A DNA stretch of 64,000 nucleotides from an uncultured Collinsella sp. (GCA_902495355.1 CABUWV010000002.1:1-64000), one strand, 5' to 3'; positions 10,070 through 20,070 are shown, counted from the first letter of the stretch. The notes: generated by a model from the letters alone, not told the origin. Numbers and translations are program-made.

Positions 10070-10764
10070 AACGCGCCTTTATGTCCGAGCTCGCCATCGC
10101 TCGCACGCTCATCCCGAGCATTGCGGGCGTCGGCCTATTCATCTTCGTCGTGCTAACCCTTGCCAACGCATCGGACGGCGATTCCGGTATGAGCGCCGGC
10201 GCCTGCGCGGTCAGCGCCATGTCACCCATCATAATCATGAACTCACTGGCTGGCTACGATAACCAAAACGGTTGGGAGCGCTATCGGGCAACGCTGCCGT
10301 TCTCGCGCAAAGACATCATCTGCGCACGCTACCTGTGCATTATTGCTTTCTCGGCCGTCATGGCATGCGCCGCCGTGCTTTTGAACATCATCGCCCTTCC
10401 GTTCTTCGATCACACGGGCATTCCCTCGACGGGACAGACCGTCTTTGAGATCACAATAGCCTCCGCCGCATCGATGCTCATCTCCCTCATGATGGTGTTT
10501 TTAGCACAGCCGCTGTTCTTTCGATTTGGACACATGGAGGCGCTGCGCCTTTCCGTCGGCCTGTTTGCCCTGATGGGCTGCGGTACCATGGCAATGCTGA
10601 GCTCTTCCAACCCCATTAGCAACTGGCTCATGTCGATTGCCGGAGCGAATCCCGATCCTGCCGTTCTGGGCTGTCTGTGCGCAGGAATTGCCGTGCTGGC
10701 CCTCGCGCTATGTGCAATCAGCTGCACCGTCAGCACCAAGGTCTATCGAGCACGCGATCTGTAG
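10066..10764 (+). CDS. ABC-2 type transporter permease
   Basis: This 232-residue membrane protein has six hydrophobic segments, fitting the ABC-2 permease (ABC2_membrane_2) type. A cytoplasmic segment with NGWERYRATLPFSRKDIICA is typical of these proteins and precedes the third helix. Its start overlaps the ATPase stop codon. With one ATPase and one permease gene, the complex is probably a homodimer of each. Confidence 0.82.
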   Translation: MKRAFMSELAIARTLIPSIAGVGLFIFVVLTLANASDGDSGMSAGACAVSAMSPIIIMNSLAGYDNQNGWERYRATLPFSRKDIICARYLCIIAFSAVMACAAVLLNIIALPFFDHTGIPSTGQTVFEITIASAASMLISLMMVFLAQPLFFRFGHMEALRLSVGLFALMGCGTMAMLSSSNPISNWLMSIAGANPDPAVLGCLCAGIAVLALALCAISCTVSTKVYRARDL

Positions 10765-10854
10765 CCACGCGAGTCTCAATCCACGAAGGGCGCGATCGCC
10801 GCCCCTCCCCGCAAATCCGTGGCAAACGGCATGTCCCTGGCGTGCGCCACCGTA

Positions 10855-12159
10855 CTACTTGCACAGCGACTTGGGTAGCGGGATACCGGCGGCGATGACA
10901 GCCGCGATGATCATGCAGACGATACCCTTGAGTGGGAAGCACATGAGCAGCAGGCCCACGACCATGACCGGCTGGCGCATGACCGCACCCATCGTCGATG
11001 CCGTGCAGACGGCGACGCAAAAGACCGGATCGGCGCCGGTGAGGATGGCAAGGCCGTAGCCCAGGCTCACACCCGAGAAGATAACCGGGAAGAAGTGGCC
11101 GCCACGCCAACCAAGGTTGATGAGGGCGGGCGTCAGCATGGCCTTAACAAGACCGGTCGCGATAAGCACGCCAGCGGGAATGGTCAGGTAGGTTTCCATG
11201 AGCACGTCGGCCTGGGTCTCGCCGGCAAACATGGTGTAGGGCAGAACCGTGCCACAGATGGCGAGCGCCAGACCGGCTAGCATGGCCTTGACGACAGGAC
11301 GCTCCCCTATTGCATGAGACAGTGCCTCGCTCGCATGCTCGGAGACAAAGTACAGCCAGCCGCAGATCGTTCCGATCAGCGACAGAGGAATGAGCCAGGT
11401 AAGCTCCAGGTTGCCCACCACGGCAGCCTCGAACCTCGGCATGCCCATGCCGCCGCCCACAAGCTGGCCGAGCAGCAGGTAGGTGCCCAGACCGCCGGCA
11501 ATCGCAATGCCGTAGACCACCGTCTTTTGCGCCTTGGGCAGCTTGATGGTGATCTCGCCGGACGCGGACTCATCGTCGGCGTCTTCGCCCTGGCCGTCAG
11601 CACTTCCGGCAAGCGGCGCCACAAAGCCAAAGACGGGCGCGGTAAAGAGTGCCGTCAGGGCAGCCTGGGTGCCCAGCAGCGTGAGCTCCCTAAACTCGGC
11701 GCCAAAGCGACGCATGCGATCGCCGACCCAGCTGCACAGACCCGCGATGACGCCGGTCAGGCCGGCCTCCGGTCCAATGCTGCCGCCAAACAGCAGCGGC
11801 AGCAATGCCGCGAGCGAAAGCTTGCCCAGATTGTCGTACGGGTAGCGTCCATCGCGCTTTACCTTGGCCATCACCTGGTTGAGGTCATCGGTCTTGGTGC
11901 CCGTCGTCTTTTCGTACAGACCAATCAGCAGGCCGCCCAGCAGGCAGACGAAAAACGGGTATGGCAGAAAGCCAAACGGGCCGCTGGCAAGCTCGGGCGA
12001 AGCGACGCCCAGCGCGTGTGGAATCTCGGTCCAAAGATAGTCGATGCCGTGCTCCATCGCAAAGAAGAACAGCCAGACTGCGGCACCTGCGAACGCACCG
12101 GTCACGGCAACGCTAACTAAAAACAGCGCGCGGTTTGTGGGTTTGGCAAGGTTATCCAT
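10855..12159 (-). CDS. ClC-type voltage-gated chloride channel family protein
   Basis: The protein has 434 residues and at least ten membrane segments. GGSIGPEAGLTGVIAGL (about residues 125-141) is the characteristic anion-binding loop of ClC proteins, in which GxGPE carries the gating glutamate. The helix that normally supplies the serine of GSGIP is less conserved, so this is a divergent branch often called ion channel protein. An acidic cytoplasmic stretch (about residues 185-205) interrupts the middle. Anion transport is the family role; whether this one is a channel or a Cl-/H+ exchanger cannot be told. Confidence 0.75.
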   Translation of the reverse strand: MDNLAKPTNRALFLVSVAVTGAFAGAAVWLFFFAMEHGIDYLWTEIPHALGVASPELASGPFGFLPYPFFVCLLGGLLIGLYEKTTGTKTDDLNQVMAKVKRDGRYPYDNLGKLSLAALLPLLFGGSIGPEAGLTGVIAGLCSWVGDRMRRFGAEFRELTLLGTQAALTALFTAPVFGFVAPLAGSADGQGEDADDESASGEITIKLPKAQKTVVYGIAIAGGLGTYLLLGQLVGGGMGMPRFEAAVVGNLELTWLIPLSLIGTICGWLYFVSEHASEALSHAIGERPVVKAMLAGLALAICGTVLPYTMFAGETQADVLMETYLTIPAGVLIATGLVKAMLTPALINLGWRGGHFFPVIFSGVSLGYGLAILTGADPVFCVAVCTASTMGAVMRQPVMVVGLLLMCFPLKGIVCMIIAAVIAAGIPLPKSLCK

Positions 12160-12284
12160 CGGGTCCTCCCGCGGTCAAAGTCGACATAGATACGTTTTAT
12201 TGTAGAGCGAGTGTGGCCCAGACAAGCCAACCGTCTGCGCCGCAAACGGCACCATTGGGAGCCATAGTAGGGCAGGCTCAAGGC

Positions 12285-12818
12285 TTATCCGTTGATAATC
12301 GAGGCAATCTCGCGCAAATCGTCGGCAAAGTAGATGCCGTGCTGGCGCTTCAGGCTCGAAAGCCCCTTATCAATCATGTGCCCGAGCAGCGCCTTGAGGT
12401 CGTTGTAGTAACCGTTCAGGTTGTACAAAATGCACGGCGCATCGAGATGCCCCAACGACACGGCGGACATGACCTCGGCAATCTCCTCGAGCGTGCCCGT
12501 CCCACCGGGAAAGGCGATGAACGCATCGCCGAGCTCAATCATCTTGGCCTTGCGCTCGGCCATATCGCTCGTCACGATAAGGTCGTCAATACCGTCATGC
12601 TGAAACTCGGCCTCGATAAAAAAGCTCGGCTCAACACCCGTCACATGTCCACCTGCCTCGAGCACGCTATCGGCGAGCGCACCCATCAGGCCCGACTTGG
12701 ACCCGCCGTATACCAGCGCGTGTCCGTTGGAGCCAATCCAGTTGCCCAGCTCCTGCAGCGCGGGCAGAAACGCCGGGTCGTTACCGACGCTGGCACCCAG
12801 ATACACGGTGATATTCAT
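12285..12818 (-). CDS. LOG family (TIGR00730) Rossmann-fold protein
   Basis: The 177-residue protein has the two landmarks of the LOG family: a GGSKSGLMGALADSVLEAGG nucleotide loop and PGGTGTLEEI. Studied members hydrolyse nucleoside 5'-monophosphates to the base and ribose 5-phosphate (cytokinin-activating type). Older annotations as lysine decarboxylase are mistaken. Its physiological role in bacteria such as this one is not established. A potassium-channel gene lies upstream on the same strand 36 nt away, so the two may share a transcript. Confidence 0.82.
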   Translation of the reverse strand: MNITVYLGASVGNDPAFLPALQELGNWIGSNGHALVYGGSKSGLMGALADSVLEAGGHVTGVEPSFFIEAEFQHDGIDDLIVTSDMAERKAKMIELGDAFIAFPGGTGTLEEIAEVMSAVSLGHLDAPCILYNLNGYYNDLKALLGHMIDKGLSSLKRQHGIYFADDLREIASIING

Positions 12819-12854
12819 ATTCAGTCCCCCTCATCGTGACGCGCGGCGCCCGTT

Positions 12855-13280
12855 CTAGCGTTGGCGGCGGCGATATTCGCGCACGCGGCGCGACAGGTCG
12901 GCGAGCTCGTCACGATCGAGCTCCTCCAAATGCTCAAGATCGTCCATAAAGCGCGCCATGGTGTCCTTTTGGCGCAGCTTGATGAGCGTATTGCAGTAGT
13001 TCACCGCCACGCCCGTAAGCATGGCGATATAGAAGATACTGATGACGCTTAGGATGACGGTAATGGCGCGGGCAACCGGTGTCTCGGCCGGAATGTCGCC
13101 AAAGCCGATCGTCGAGACCGTCTCAAAGCTAAACCACAGGCCATCGCCAAACGTAAGGGTCGTGGGCTCGGACAGCCAGACGGCCGTCGAGCACAGCAGA
13201 TAGAAGACGAGGAACAGCTCCGTAATGCGCACGAAGCCCGCCTGGCGCAGTACGTCAGCAAGTGTCCTGAGCTTTTTCAT
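12855..13280 (-). CDS. Two-TM potassium channel family protein
   Basis: This 141-residue protein has one helix (FVRITELFLVFYLLCSTAVW), a pore loop with the selectivity filter TIGFGD, a second helix, and a C-terminal coiled, charged tail that may mediate assembly. It fits the KcsA/ion_trans_2 plan. The ATG at 13280 (MKKLRTLADVL) is chosen because GGAAGGGG precedes it; an upstream in-frame start would add 21 residues that are neither hydrophobic nor family-like. No RCK ligand domain is present. Confidence 0.8.
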   Translation of the reverse strand: MKKLRTLADVLRQAGFVRITELFLVFYLLCSTAVWLSEPTTLTFGDGLWFSFETVSTIGFGDIPAETPVARAITVILSVISIFYIAMLTGVAVNYCNTLIKLRQKDTMARFMDDLEHLEELDRDELADLSRRVREYRRRQR

Positions 13281-13348
13281 CGCGACCCCTTCCACGGACA
13301 ACCAATCACGTTCGCTCGGTATTGTCCCACGCCTCCCCCGCAAACGAA

Positions 13349-13432
13349 ACTAGTCGTTGGGGACGTTCTTAAATGACTAGTCAAACAAGAACGTCCCCAA
13401 TGACTAGTCGTTTAAGAACGTCCCCAATGACT
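13349..13432. repeat. Intergenic dyad repeat, copy 2 (extended)
   Basis: One left-pointing unit (ACTAGTCGTTGGGGACGTTCTT) is followed by two right-pointing units (AAGAACGTCCCCAATGACTAG and a second ending AATGACT). This copy therefore has an extra half compared with those at 1057 and 23467. It lies in the divergent region between the potassium channel gene and the first hybrid kinase gene. Confidence 0.82.
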
Positions 13433-13524
13433 GCCGGGCGGGACCGTTTAGCGGTGCAGCTGCCGACTGGGCAGGCTGAGCTGGTATCCTTATGCGGTAA
13501 TGTCTCGATTCGTTAGGATTGCAT

Positions 13525-16329
13525 GTGAGAGCTTCCGCTGTCCTTCGTTCAGTTATATATCGCACCCTGGCCGTCGCGCTTGCCGCGCTCGCCATACTGG
13601 GCACCATCATGCCCGCCCCCGCCTATGCCGCCAATACCGATCAGCAGGTCAAAACGGTCCGCGTTGGTTGGCTTGTCAACAACGAGGGCTTCCAGGACGG
13701 CACCCCCGGCGAGCGTCTCTCGGGATGGGGTTACGAGTACCTCCAGACCCTCTCGTACTACACACCCGGCTGGCAGTACGAATACGTCTCCGGCACCTTC
13801 ACCGAGCTTATGGAGAAGCTCGAAGCCGGCGAGATTGACCTCATGCCAAACATCTCCTACTCCGAGGAACGCGCCCAAAAGCTGCTCTTTTCCTCGAACC
13901 CCGAGGGCACCGAGCGCTACTACATCTATGCCAGGCCCGAGCGCGACGATCTGGCCAAGGGTGACCCCCGAGCGCTCCAAGGCCTTACCATCGGCTGCAA
14001 CCCCGGCGTTATGCAAACCTTCGTTGGCCAGCAATGGCTCGCCAACGAAGGAATCGCCTGCACATACAAGGAGTATGACGGAAACTCCGTTCTCTTTGAC
14101 GCGCTGGCAAACGGCGAGGTCGATGCCGTCATCATGAACGACACGACCTCGTCGCCCAGTGCCTCCCCCATGTTCTACATTGGGTCGAGCGACTACTATT
14201 TTGCCGTCCCCAAAAGCCGCCCCGACCTGATGGACGACATCAATGCCGCCATGACAGCAATCGCCCGCGTCAACCCACGCTATAACGACGAAGTCAAATC
14301 TCACTACTCGGCCCAAAACAGCGGTTCATCATCGCTCAACGGCCCCGACTGTTCCTGGCTCAAAGCAAACAACAACACCATCACGCTCGGCTACATTACG
14401 GGCAAACTCCCCTACTGCAACGAAGACGAAGACGGCAAAATGGAAGGCTCGCTCGCATCGCTTGCGACGACGCTACACGATAAATTTGGCATTACGGTCA
14501 AAACCGTCGCCTTTGATAGCTACAAGATGATGTCAAAGGCCCTGTCAGAGGGAAGCATAGACGTTGCGCTGCCGGCATACCGAGATTACTGGTTTGCCGA
14601 GCAATCAGGCGTTGTGCAGTCGGTATCGTTGGGGACCATGTCCCTCACCGCCATCCACACCGGCAGTAACCTGAAAAAAGACCTTCAGAACATCGCCTGT
14701 ACCAAATCATCGTTTGTCAACCGAAATGCACTTGAAAGTCTATTCCCCACAGCGACCGTAACCGAATACCAATCCGACGATGAAGCGTTCGACGCCCTCA
14801 GGAAGGGAACGGCGCGCTGCATCGTCGCTCCCAGTTCACGCGTAAAAACCATCGGTGACCGTTATGATCTCGAGGACTGCGAGACGGTCGAGCTCCCTGA
14901 CACCTGTGACCTCGCGTGCTTGATGTCGCGCGGCAAGCCCGAACTGCTGGGAATCATCAACAAGGGCATCATCAATGCCGGAGAATCGCTCTCCGCAAGT
15001 AATTACTCCTCCACGTCGTACACGGCCCAGGAATCCAACACGCTTCAATTCCTTTATCGCAACCGCACCGCCATTGCAGCTACCCTCATCGGTATGTTGT
15101 CGGTCGGCATCGTCCTGCTCATCTGGGCGCTCGTGCGCGCTCGAACCGAGCGCAAAAAAGCCGATGCTGCCAACGCCGCTAAGACGGCATTCCTCACGCG
15201 CATGAGCCACGACATCCGTACGCCGCTCAACGGTATCCTGGGCCTTATCGAAATTGAAGAATTGAAGGAAGGCGATATGCAAGTCGCCCGCGAGAGCCGT
15301 GCCAAGGCGCGCGTTGCCGCCAATCACCTGCTCTCGCTGATCAACGACATCCTCGAGATGGGAAAAATCGAAGACCGCAAGCTAACACTGGAACATGCGC
15401 CTTTTAACCTCAAAGAGCTTTGTGACGATACGCTGGTGCTGTGCAAGCTCCGCGCGTCCAGTAACGGCATCACAATGCAGGACAATAGTCTGCCGTACGC
15501 CACGGGGCCATACGTAATCGGCAGTCCCACCCATATCCGACAGGTCATGATCAACCTGTTAGACAACAGCATTAAGTACAACAAGCACGGCGGCTCCGTC
15601 ACCTTTAGTTCACAGACCAAGCCACTCGATAACGGGCGCGCGCTCTTTTGCTTTAGCGTTTCGGATACCGGCATTGGCATGGCTCCCGAGTTTTTAAAGC
15701 ATATCTATGAGCCGTTTGCCCAAGAAGGTGACGATGCGCGCAGCAAGTTCCAAGGAACCGGCATGGGCATGCCAATCGTCAAGTCGCTTATTGAACTGAT
15801 GGGCGGCACCATCGAAGTCACCAGCGAACTCCATGTGGGCACCACGTTCTACGTGGAAATTCCGCTCGATATCGACAAGAACCCCCGGGCGCGGGCGAAT
15901 ACGGTCGAGAGGGCGCTCGACTGCTCGCTCGCCGACATGAACGTGCTGCTCGCCGAAGACAACGAATTGAATGCCGAGATTGCCCAGACGCTGCTAGAAT
16001 CCGAGGGCGTCGTGGTCACCCGCGCCGTCAACGGCAACGAAGTCGTCGATCTGTACCTGTCTCATCCCGCCGGCAGCTTCGATGCGATCCTGATGGACAT
16101 TATGATGCCGGACATGGACGGTTACGAGGCAACCCGCGCGATTCGCCTGAGCGAGAAGGTCGATGCAGCCGATATCCCCATCATCGCGCTCACCGCCAAT
16201 GCCTTTGCCGAGGACGCCAAGGCGGCACACGACGCCGGCATGAACGCCCATCTGTCCAAACCGCTCGACTTTAACAAGCTCAAAAACATACTCGCCCGCA
16301 TCAAGAAAAACGGATCCGTTTCGCTATAG
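13525..16329 (+). CDS. Hybrid sensor histidine kinase with two fused solute-binding domains
   Basis: The product has about 934 residues. A signal sequence ends at AYAA (about residue 38). Two periplasmic SBP_bac_3-like modules follow (about 45-265 and 275-505), then one helix (IAATLIGMLSVGIVLLIWAL), HisKA with the phospho-His in MSHDIRTPLNG (about 563), HATPase, and a receiver with the phospho-Asp in LMDIMMPDMDGYEATRAIR (about 857). This is the BvgS/EvgS type layout for sensing small molecules outside the cell. I favour the GTG at 13525, with AGGA 6 nt before it; a TTG at 13519 is the alternative. No HPt or DNA-binding partner is next to it. Confidence 0.88.
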   Translation: MRASAVLRSVIYRTLAVALAALAILGTIMPAPAYAANTDQQVKTVRVGWLVNNEGFQDGTPGERLSGWGYEYLQTLSYYTPGWQYEYVSGTFTELMEKLEAGEIDLMPNISYSEERAQKLLFSSNPEGTERYYIYARPERDDLAKGDPRALQGLTIGCNPGVMQTFVGQQWLANEGIACTYKEYDGNSVLFDALANGEVDAVIMNDTTSSPSASPMFYIGSSDYYFAVPKSRPDLMDDINAAMTAIARVNPRYNDEVKSHYSAQNSGSSSLNGPDCSWLKANNNTITLGYITGKLPYCNEDEDGKMEGSLASLATTLHDKFGITVKTVAFDSYKMMSKALSEGSIDVALPAYRDYWFAEQSGVVQSVSLGTMSLTAIHTGSNLKKDLQNIACTKSSFVNRNALESLFPTATVTEYQSDDEAFDALRKGTARCIVAPSSRVKTIGDRYDLEDCETVELPDTCDLACLMSRGKPELLGIINKGIINAGESLSASNYSSTSYTAQESNTLQFLYRNRTAIAATLIGMLSVGIVLLIWALVRARTERKKADAANAAKTAFLTRMSHDIRTPLNGILGLIEIEELKEGDMQVARESRAKARVAANHLLSLINDILEMGKIEDRKLTLEHAPFNLKELCDDTLVLCKLRASSNGITMQDNSLPYATGPYVIGSPTHIRQVMINLLDNSIKYNKHGGSVTFSSQTKPLDNGRALFCFSVSDTGIGMAPEFLKHIYEPFAQEGDDARSKFQGTGMGMPIVKSLIELMGGTIEVTSELHVGTTFYVEIPLDIDKNPRARANTVERALDCSLADMNVLLAEDNELNAEIAQTLLESEGVVVTRAVNGNEVVDLYLSHPAGSFDAILMDIMMPDMDGYEATRAIRLSEKVDAADIPIIALTANAFAEDAKAAHDAGMNAHLSKPLDFNKLKNILARIKKNGSVSL

Positions 16330-16371
16330 TTTGTGCTCAACCACCACGCACGACCAGAAAGGAAGCCAACG

Positions 16372-16851
16372 ATGTTTAGGCCCTTACGTCGAAAGAAACG
16401 CGCCATCACCGACGAGGAAGCGCGCAAACTGCTCGCCACCTGCAAGCGCGGCGTCTTTGCCGTCAACGGCGACGATGGCTACCCGTACGCCATTCCCGTC
16501 AACTACTTCTTTGACGCCGAGCACGACAAGATTTATTTCCATGGCGCCAAGGCTGGCCACAAGGTCGACGCACTTAAGCGCGATGACAAGGTCTGCTTTA
16601 CCGTTTACGGCAACGAATGGCACCAGGACGGCGACTGGGCTCCCTACGTTATGAGTACCGTAGTCTTTGGCCGCTGTCGCCTGGCAAATGACACTCCCGC
16701 GTTTATCGAGGATAAAGTCCGCCAGCTCGCACTTAAGTACTACCCTTCTGCCGAAGAAGTCGAAGAGGAAATCGCCAAGGACATTAAGGGCGTCCAACTC
16801 TACGAGATTACGATTGAGCATCTCTGCGGCAAGCAGATTCAAGAAAAGTAA
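16372..16851 (+). CDS. Pyridoxamine 5'-phosphate oxidase-like / NimA-type flavin protein
   Basis: The protein has 159 residues and the split-barrel fold of the FMN-binding PNPOx-like family. The stretch GVFAVNGDDGYPYAIPVNYF followed by IYFHGAKAGHKVDALKRDDK is the hallmark of NimA-like members. Some of these reduce nitroimidazole drugs; most have unknown substrates. The ATG at 16372 has GAAAGGA upstream, and a GTG 13 codons earlier lacks a site. It is followed by a shared terminator. Confidence 0.82.
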   Translation: MFRPLRRKKRAITDEEARKLLATCKRGVFAVNGDDGYPYAIPVNYFFDAEHDKIYFHGAKAGHKVDALKRDDKVCFTVYGNEWHQDGDWAPYVMSTVVFGRCRLANDTPAFIEDKVRQLALKYYPSAEEVEEEIAKDIKGVQLYEITIEHLCGKQIQEK

Positions 16852-16878
16852 GCCCCTCATCAGGCCTCATCAATAGCA

Positions 16879-16918
16879 ATATGGCTCGGTTCCAACCCAC
16901 CTTGGAACCGAGCCATAT
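16879..16918. terminator. Bidirectional terminator
   Basis: The arms at 16879-16895 and 16902-16918 pair perfectly over 17 bp around a 6-nt loop. The hairpin sits between the stop codons of two converging genes, the NimA-like gene and the second hybrid kinase. Confidence 0.88.
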
Positions 16919-16920
16919 GC

Positions 16921-19113
16921 TTATGAAGCGTCGGCGGCTATGTGTGCAAGCGCCTCAACGAGCTCCTGCGAGCTCACAGGCTTGCTCAGGTGCGCGTTCA
17001 TGCCCGCCTCGCGCGAAAGCCTACGGTCGTCGGCAAAGGCGTTGGCGCTCACGGCGATAATCGGCGTGAGCGCGGCATCCTCGCGATCGAGCGCTCGAAT
17101 CCGACGCGTGGCCTCAAAGCCATCGATACCGGGCATCATGATGTCCATCAACACCACGTCGTACTCGTGCGGCGCGCTCGCGGCAAACATCTCGACGGCA
17201 GACTCACCATCCTTAGCATGCGTCACGACGGCGCCGGCGCGGGCGAGCGTAAACTGTGCAATCTCGGCATTCAGGTCGTTATCCTCTACGAGCAAAACGC
17301 GCAAGCCCTGGAGCGCATCGCCGTCACCCGCGTCCACGCGCACAGCCTGAGGAATCTCGGAGCGCTTGCACTTCTCAAACGGCAGACGGATGGTAAACGT
17401 CGTCCCCTGCCCCAAGATACTCGTAAAGCTCATGGTTCCGCCCATAAGCTCGACCAACTGTTTGGCAATAGGCGCACCCAGGCCAGTTCCCGATGAAGCG
17501 CCTTCCACCTGTTGCTCCTCGCGACAAAACGGCTCGTAGAGGTGCTGTTGAAACTCCTCGCTCATGCCAATACCGTTGTCGGCGATCGTGTATTCATAGA
17601 CGGGGGCGCCATCCACTGGCTCCACCTCGCGGCATGTCAGGCGAACATAGCCGCCCCGGCGGTTGTACTTGACGGCATTACCGGCAATATTGAGCAACAA
17701 GCGCTTGAGGTGCGTCACGCTCACCCGCGCATAGGGATGATTAAGCGTCTGCTGGTCGCAGATAATTGTCACCAGACGCTCCTCGGCCTGGCGCTCCAGA
17801 ATATCGCGCACTTCACAGTTGAGGGCCACCAAATTTATGGGCACGAGGTTCAGGTCGACCTGCCCGCTCTCCAGGCGACTCATATCGAGTGCCTCGTTGG
17901 CAAGGTCGAGCAGCAGTCCCGATGCCGTCCAGATTTTTGAGCGGCACTCAGTCTGTTTTTGCAGATCGTCCGCATTGGCATTGCCAACCTCGACCATGCC
18001 GCGAATGCCGTTGATGGGCGTGCGCAGATCGTGGCTCATGCGACGCAGAAACTCCGTCTTTGCCGAGTTGGCGGACGAGGCCTCATGCGCCGCCTTTGCC
18101 AGCTTGTCGCCATAGTCGCGCTCCTGCTGCAGCAAGTCCGTCAAACGTCGGCGATCAGCGCGGCGACGCACCGTCACAACAACGGCTATAACACCGCTGT
18201 AGAGCGCCAGCACGCCGGCAGCAACAGCCGCGACAACCTCAAAGTAACGCCGCGCCGAGGCATAGGTGTACACATAGAATTTGTGCGCTTTTCCAAATGT
18301 GCCCAAATACCACTCGCCGTCGGCGTTAACCAATCTGACCTTACCAGCCAGGCATCGATTCTTAATGCCGTCGACAATGAAGACGTCCGTCGCAGGCAGA
18401 TCGAATACGCCCAATACGGTGGGTTCAACGGCATTGGTCGCAACGACCTTGCCGTCGCTTTCGATCACGATATTGCCGCTATCGATGGTTTCATAGCCAT
18501 CAAGCAAGCTCTGCAGTTTGAGTGTATTGCTTGCAACCGCCTTCGCGCTCTGATGCCTTACCGCGATAACGATGCCCTCGCCATCCCGCCGAGTCACGCA
18601 GCCAATGTCTGCGACCGAATCATCCGCAAGCGTGATGCGGGCGGTATAAGACTTAAGCGGATGAGTTGCCACCTCCAGCACGGGTGATTCTTTGAGATAC
18701 GTAGCGAGCGACTCGTAGCCCACATCGCCCGTCGAGGACTCGGACACCAAATTGCCCGATGCGTCCGTCACGATCAGCGCGCTCACGTTGAACTGGTCGG
18801 CATATTGCTCCAGCATGGCGCTATCCACCGAACCGTCGCGCTCCATATCGCGGGCAGCCTCTCCGGCGATCTCCATAACGCGAATCAGGTTTTTGGTCGT
18901 ATAGGCGCTGTTGAATGCATCGTAGGAAAGGCTCTGCGTCGCCACGTAATCGACAACGTCGGCAAAGCGCTGCTCGGCTTGGGCCGTCATGTAACCGTAG
19001 CTCATCATGCCGGCAGCAACCGAGAGCGCTATCCCCAGCAGAGCGACAAGGAGCCATGCCCCTGCCGAACGATTGTCCCGCTCCTGAGCGGCGTGGTCGG
19101 GCGCATCGATCAT
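16921..19113 (-). CDS. Hybrid sensor histidine kinase
   Basis: The protein has 730 residues. TM1 (about 20-42) and TM2 (about 292-315) bracket an extracytoplasmic sensor domain of Cache/PDC size. HisKA has its histidine in MSHDLRTPINGIRG (about 357), HATPase shows DNGIGM and GTGLG, and a C-terminal receiver (about 605-720) has the aspartate in LMDIMMPGIDGFEATRRIR. Its receiver closely resembles that of the hybrid kinase at 13525, so the two are probably paralogues. Its start codon overlaps the stop of the solute-binding lipoprotein gene by 4 nt, which suggests that the lipoprotein presents a ligand to it (inference). Confidence 0.9.
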   Translation of the reverse strand: MIDAPDHAAQERDNRSAGAWLLVALLGIALSVAAGMMSYGYMTAQAEQRFADVVDYVATQSLSYDAFNSAYTTKNLIRVMEIAGEAARDMERDGSVDSAMLEQYADQFNVSALIVTDASGNLVSESSTGDVGYESLATYLKESPVLEVATHPLKSYTARITLADDSVADIGCVTRRDGEGIVIAVRHQSAKAVASNTLKLQSLLDGYETIDSGNIVIESDGKVVATNAVEPTVLGVFDLPATDVFIVDGIKNRCLAGKVRLVNADGEWYLGTFGKAHKFYVYTYASARRYFEVVAAVAAGVLALYSGVIAVVVTVRRRADRRRLTDLLQQERDYGDKLAKAAHEASSANSAKTEFLRRMSHDLRTPINGIRGMVEVGNANADDLQKQTECRSKIWTASGLLLDLANEALDMSRLESGQVDLNLVPINLVALNCEVRDILERQAEERLVTIICDQQTLNHPYARVSVTHLKRLLLNIAGNAVKYNRRGGYVRLTCREVEPVDGAPVYEYTIADNGIGMSEEFQQHLYEPFCREEQQVEGASSGTGLGAPIAKQLVELMGGTMSFTSILGQGTTFTIRLPFEKCKRSEIPQAVRVDAGDGDALQGLRVLLVEDNDLNAEIAQFTLARAGAVVTHAKDGESAVEMFAASAPHEYDVVLMDIMMPGIDGFEATRRIRALDREDAALTPIIAVSANAFADDRRLSREAGMNAHLSKPVSSQELVEALAHIAADAS

Positions 19114-19979
19114 GACAGGCCCTCCACATTCAAAAATGGTGAAGGGTCATCAAAGTACTTTGACACCAGGCGTTCCATGGTGCCATCGGCAAGCATTTCT
19201 TGGTAGGCATGAGTGAGCTTGACGTCGATGCCGCGCGTATCGTTGATATCGAAAGCGGTGCCCAAACCAACCTCTAGCAGCGGCTCATCCAAAATGCGAT
19301 ACGTTACGCCATAGTCTTTTTCGTAGGTGAGCAGCAAGGACTCATGCGCGGCGATGGCGTCGACCAGGCCCTCGACGAGCGCCGGGTTCAGGCATGAACG
19401 GTCCGAAAAGCAGTAGAGCTCCTTGATCTGCGGAACGTTTTCATTTGTGCGATTGAGCAAAATGCCCTCAGGCTTGGTGGTGGACTGAACCGCCACGATC
19501 TTATCCTCAAGATCGGCAAGCGTATAGATATCGCTCTCGGGATCGACCGCGACCACCTGGCGGCTCGCAAGGTACGGACCAGCCCAACGATACTCGTTTT
19601 CGCGACCCGTCATGCTAAAGCTGCCCATGACACAATCGAGCTCGCCACTCGCCAGCAGTTCTTTCTTCTTTTCCCAATCGATCAGCTGGTATTTTGGCTT
19701 GTAACCAATGCGGGCCAAAGCCTCGGTTAATATCTCGACGTCCAGGCCAACGATATCGCCGTACTCGTCGGCATACACAAACGGTGGATAGAGGTCGCTG
19801 CCGACGTTGAGCGTCTTAAGATTGTCGTCCTTGACCTGCGAGGCTTCCAGACCTTTTGATGCAGACGTCGAGGCTTCGTCATTCGATCCAGAGCAGCCAG
19901 CTATCGCTACGACAAAAACACTCACCACTGCAAGCGCAACGAACAACGATATGGCAACCGAGCGACGGGGTCTTTTCAT
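19110..19979 (-). CDS. Amino-acid-type (SBP_bac_3) solute-binding lipoprotein
   Basis: The protein has 289 residues from the ATG at 19979, which has TGGAG close upstream. A lipoprotein signal with lipobox VAIAGCS is followed by a serine/aspartate-rich spacer and a family-3 binding domain (LYPPFVYADEYGDIVGLDVE, then VMGSFSMTGRENEYRWAGPY). No ABC permease or ATPase gene is adjacent. Instead it is coupled to the hybrid kinase gene through an ATGA overlap, so it may be a sensing partner and not part of an importer. Confidence 0.85.
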   Translation of the reverse strand: MKRPRRSVAISLFVALAVVSVFVVAIAGCSGSNDEASTSASKGLEASQVKDDNLKTLNVGSDLYPPFVYADEYGDIVGLDVEILTEALARIGYKPKYQLIDWEKKKELLASGELDCVMGSFSMTGRENEYRWAGPYLASRQVVAVDPESDIYTLADLEDKIVAVQSTTKPEGILLNRTNENVPQIKELYCFSDRSCLNPALVEGLVDAIAAHESLLLTYEKDYGVTYRILDEPLLEVGLGTAFDINDTRGIDVKLTHAYQEMLADGTMERLVSKYFDDPSPFLNVEGLS

Positions 19980-20070
19980 CGAGCTCCAGACGATCCTGTT
20001 TACAGACTGAAATGCTAAAAATAATAGCAAATGAAACCACTCGAGCGCCCAATGGTTACAGACGCATTAC

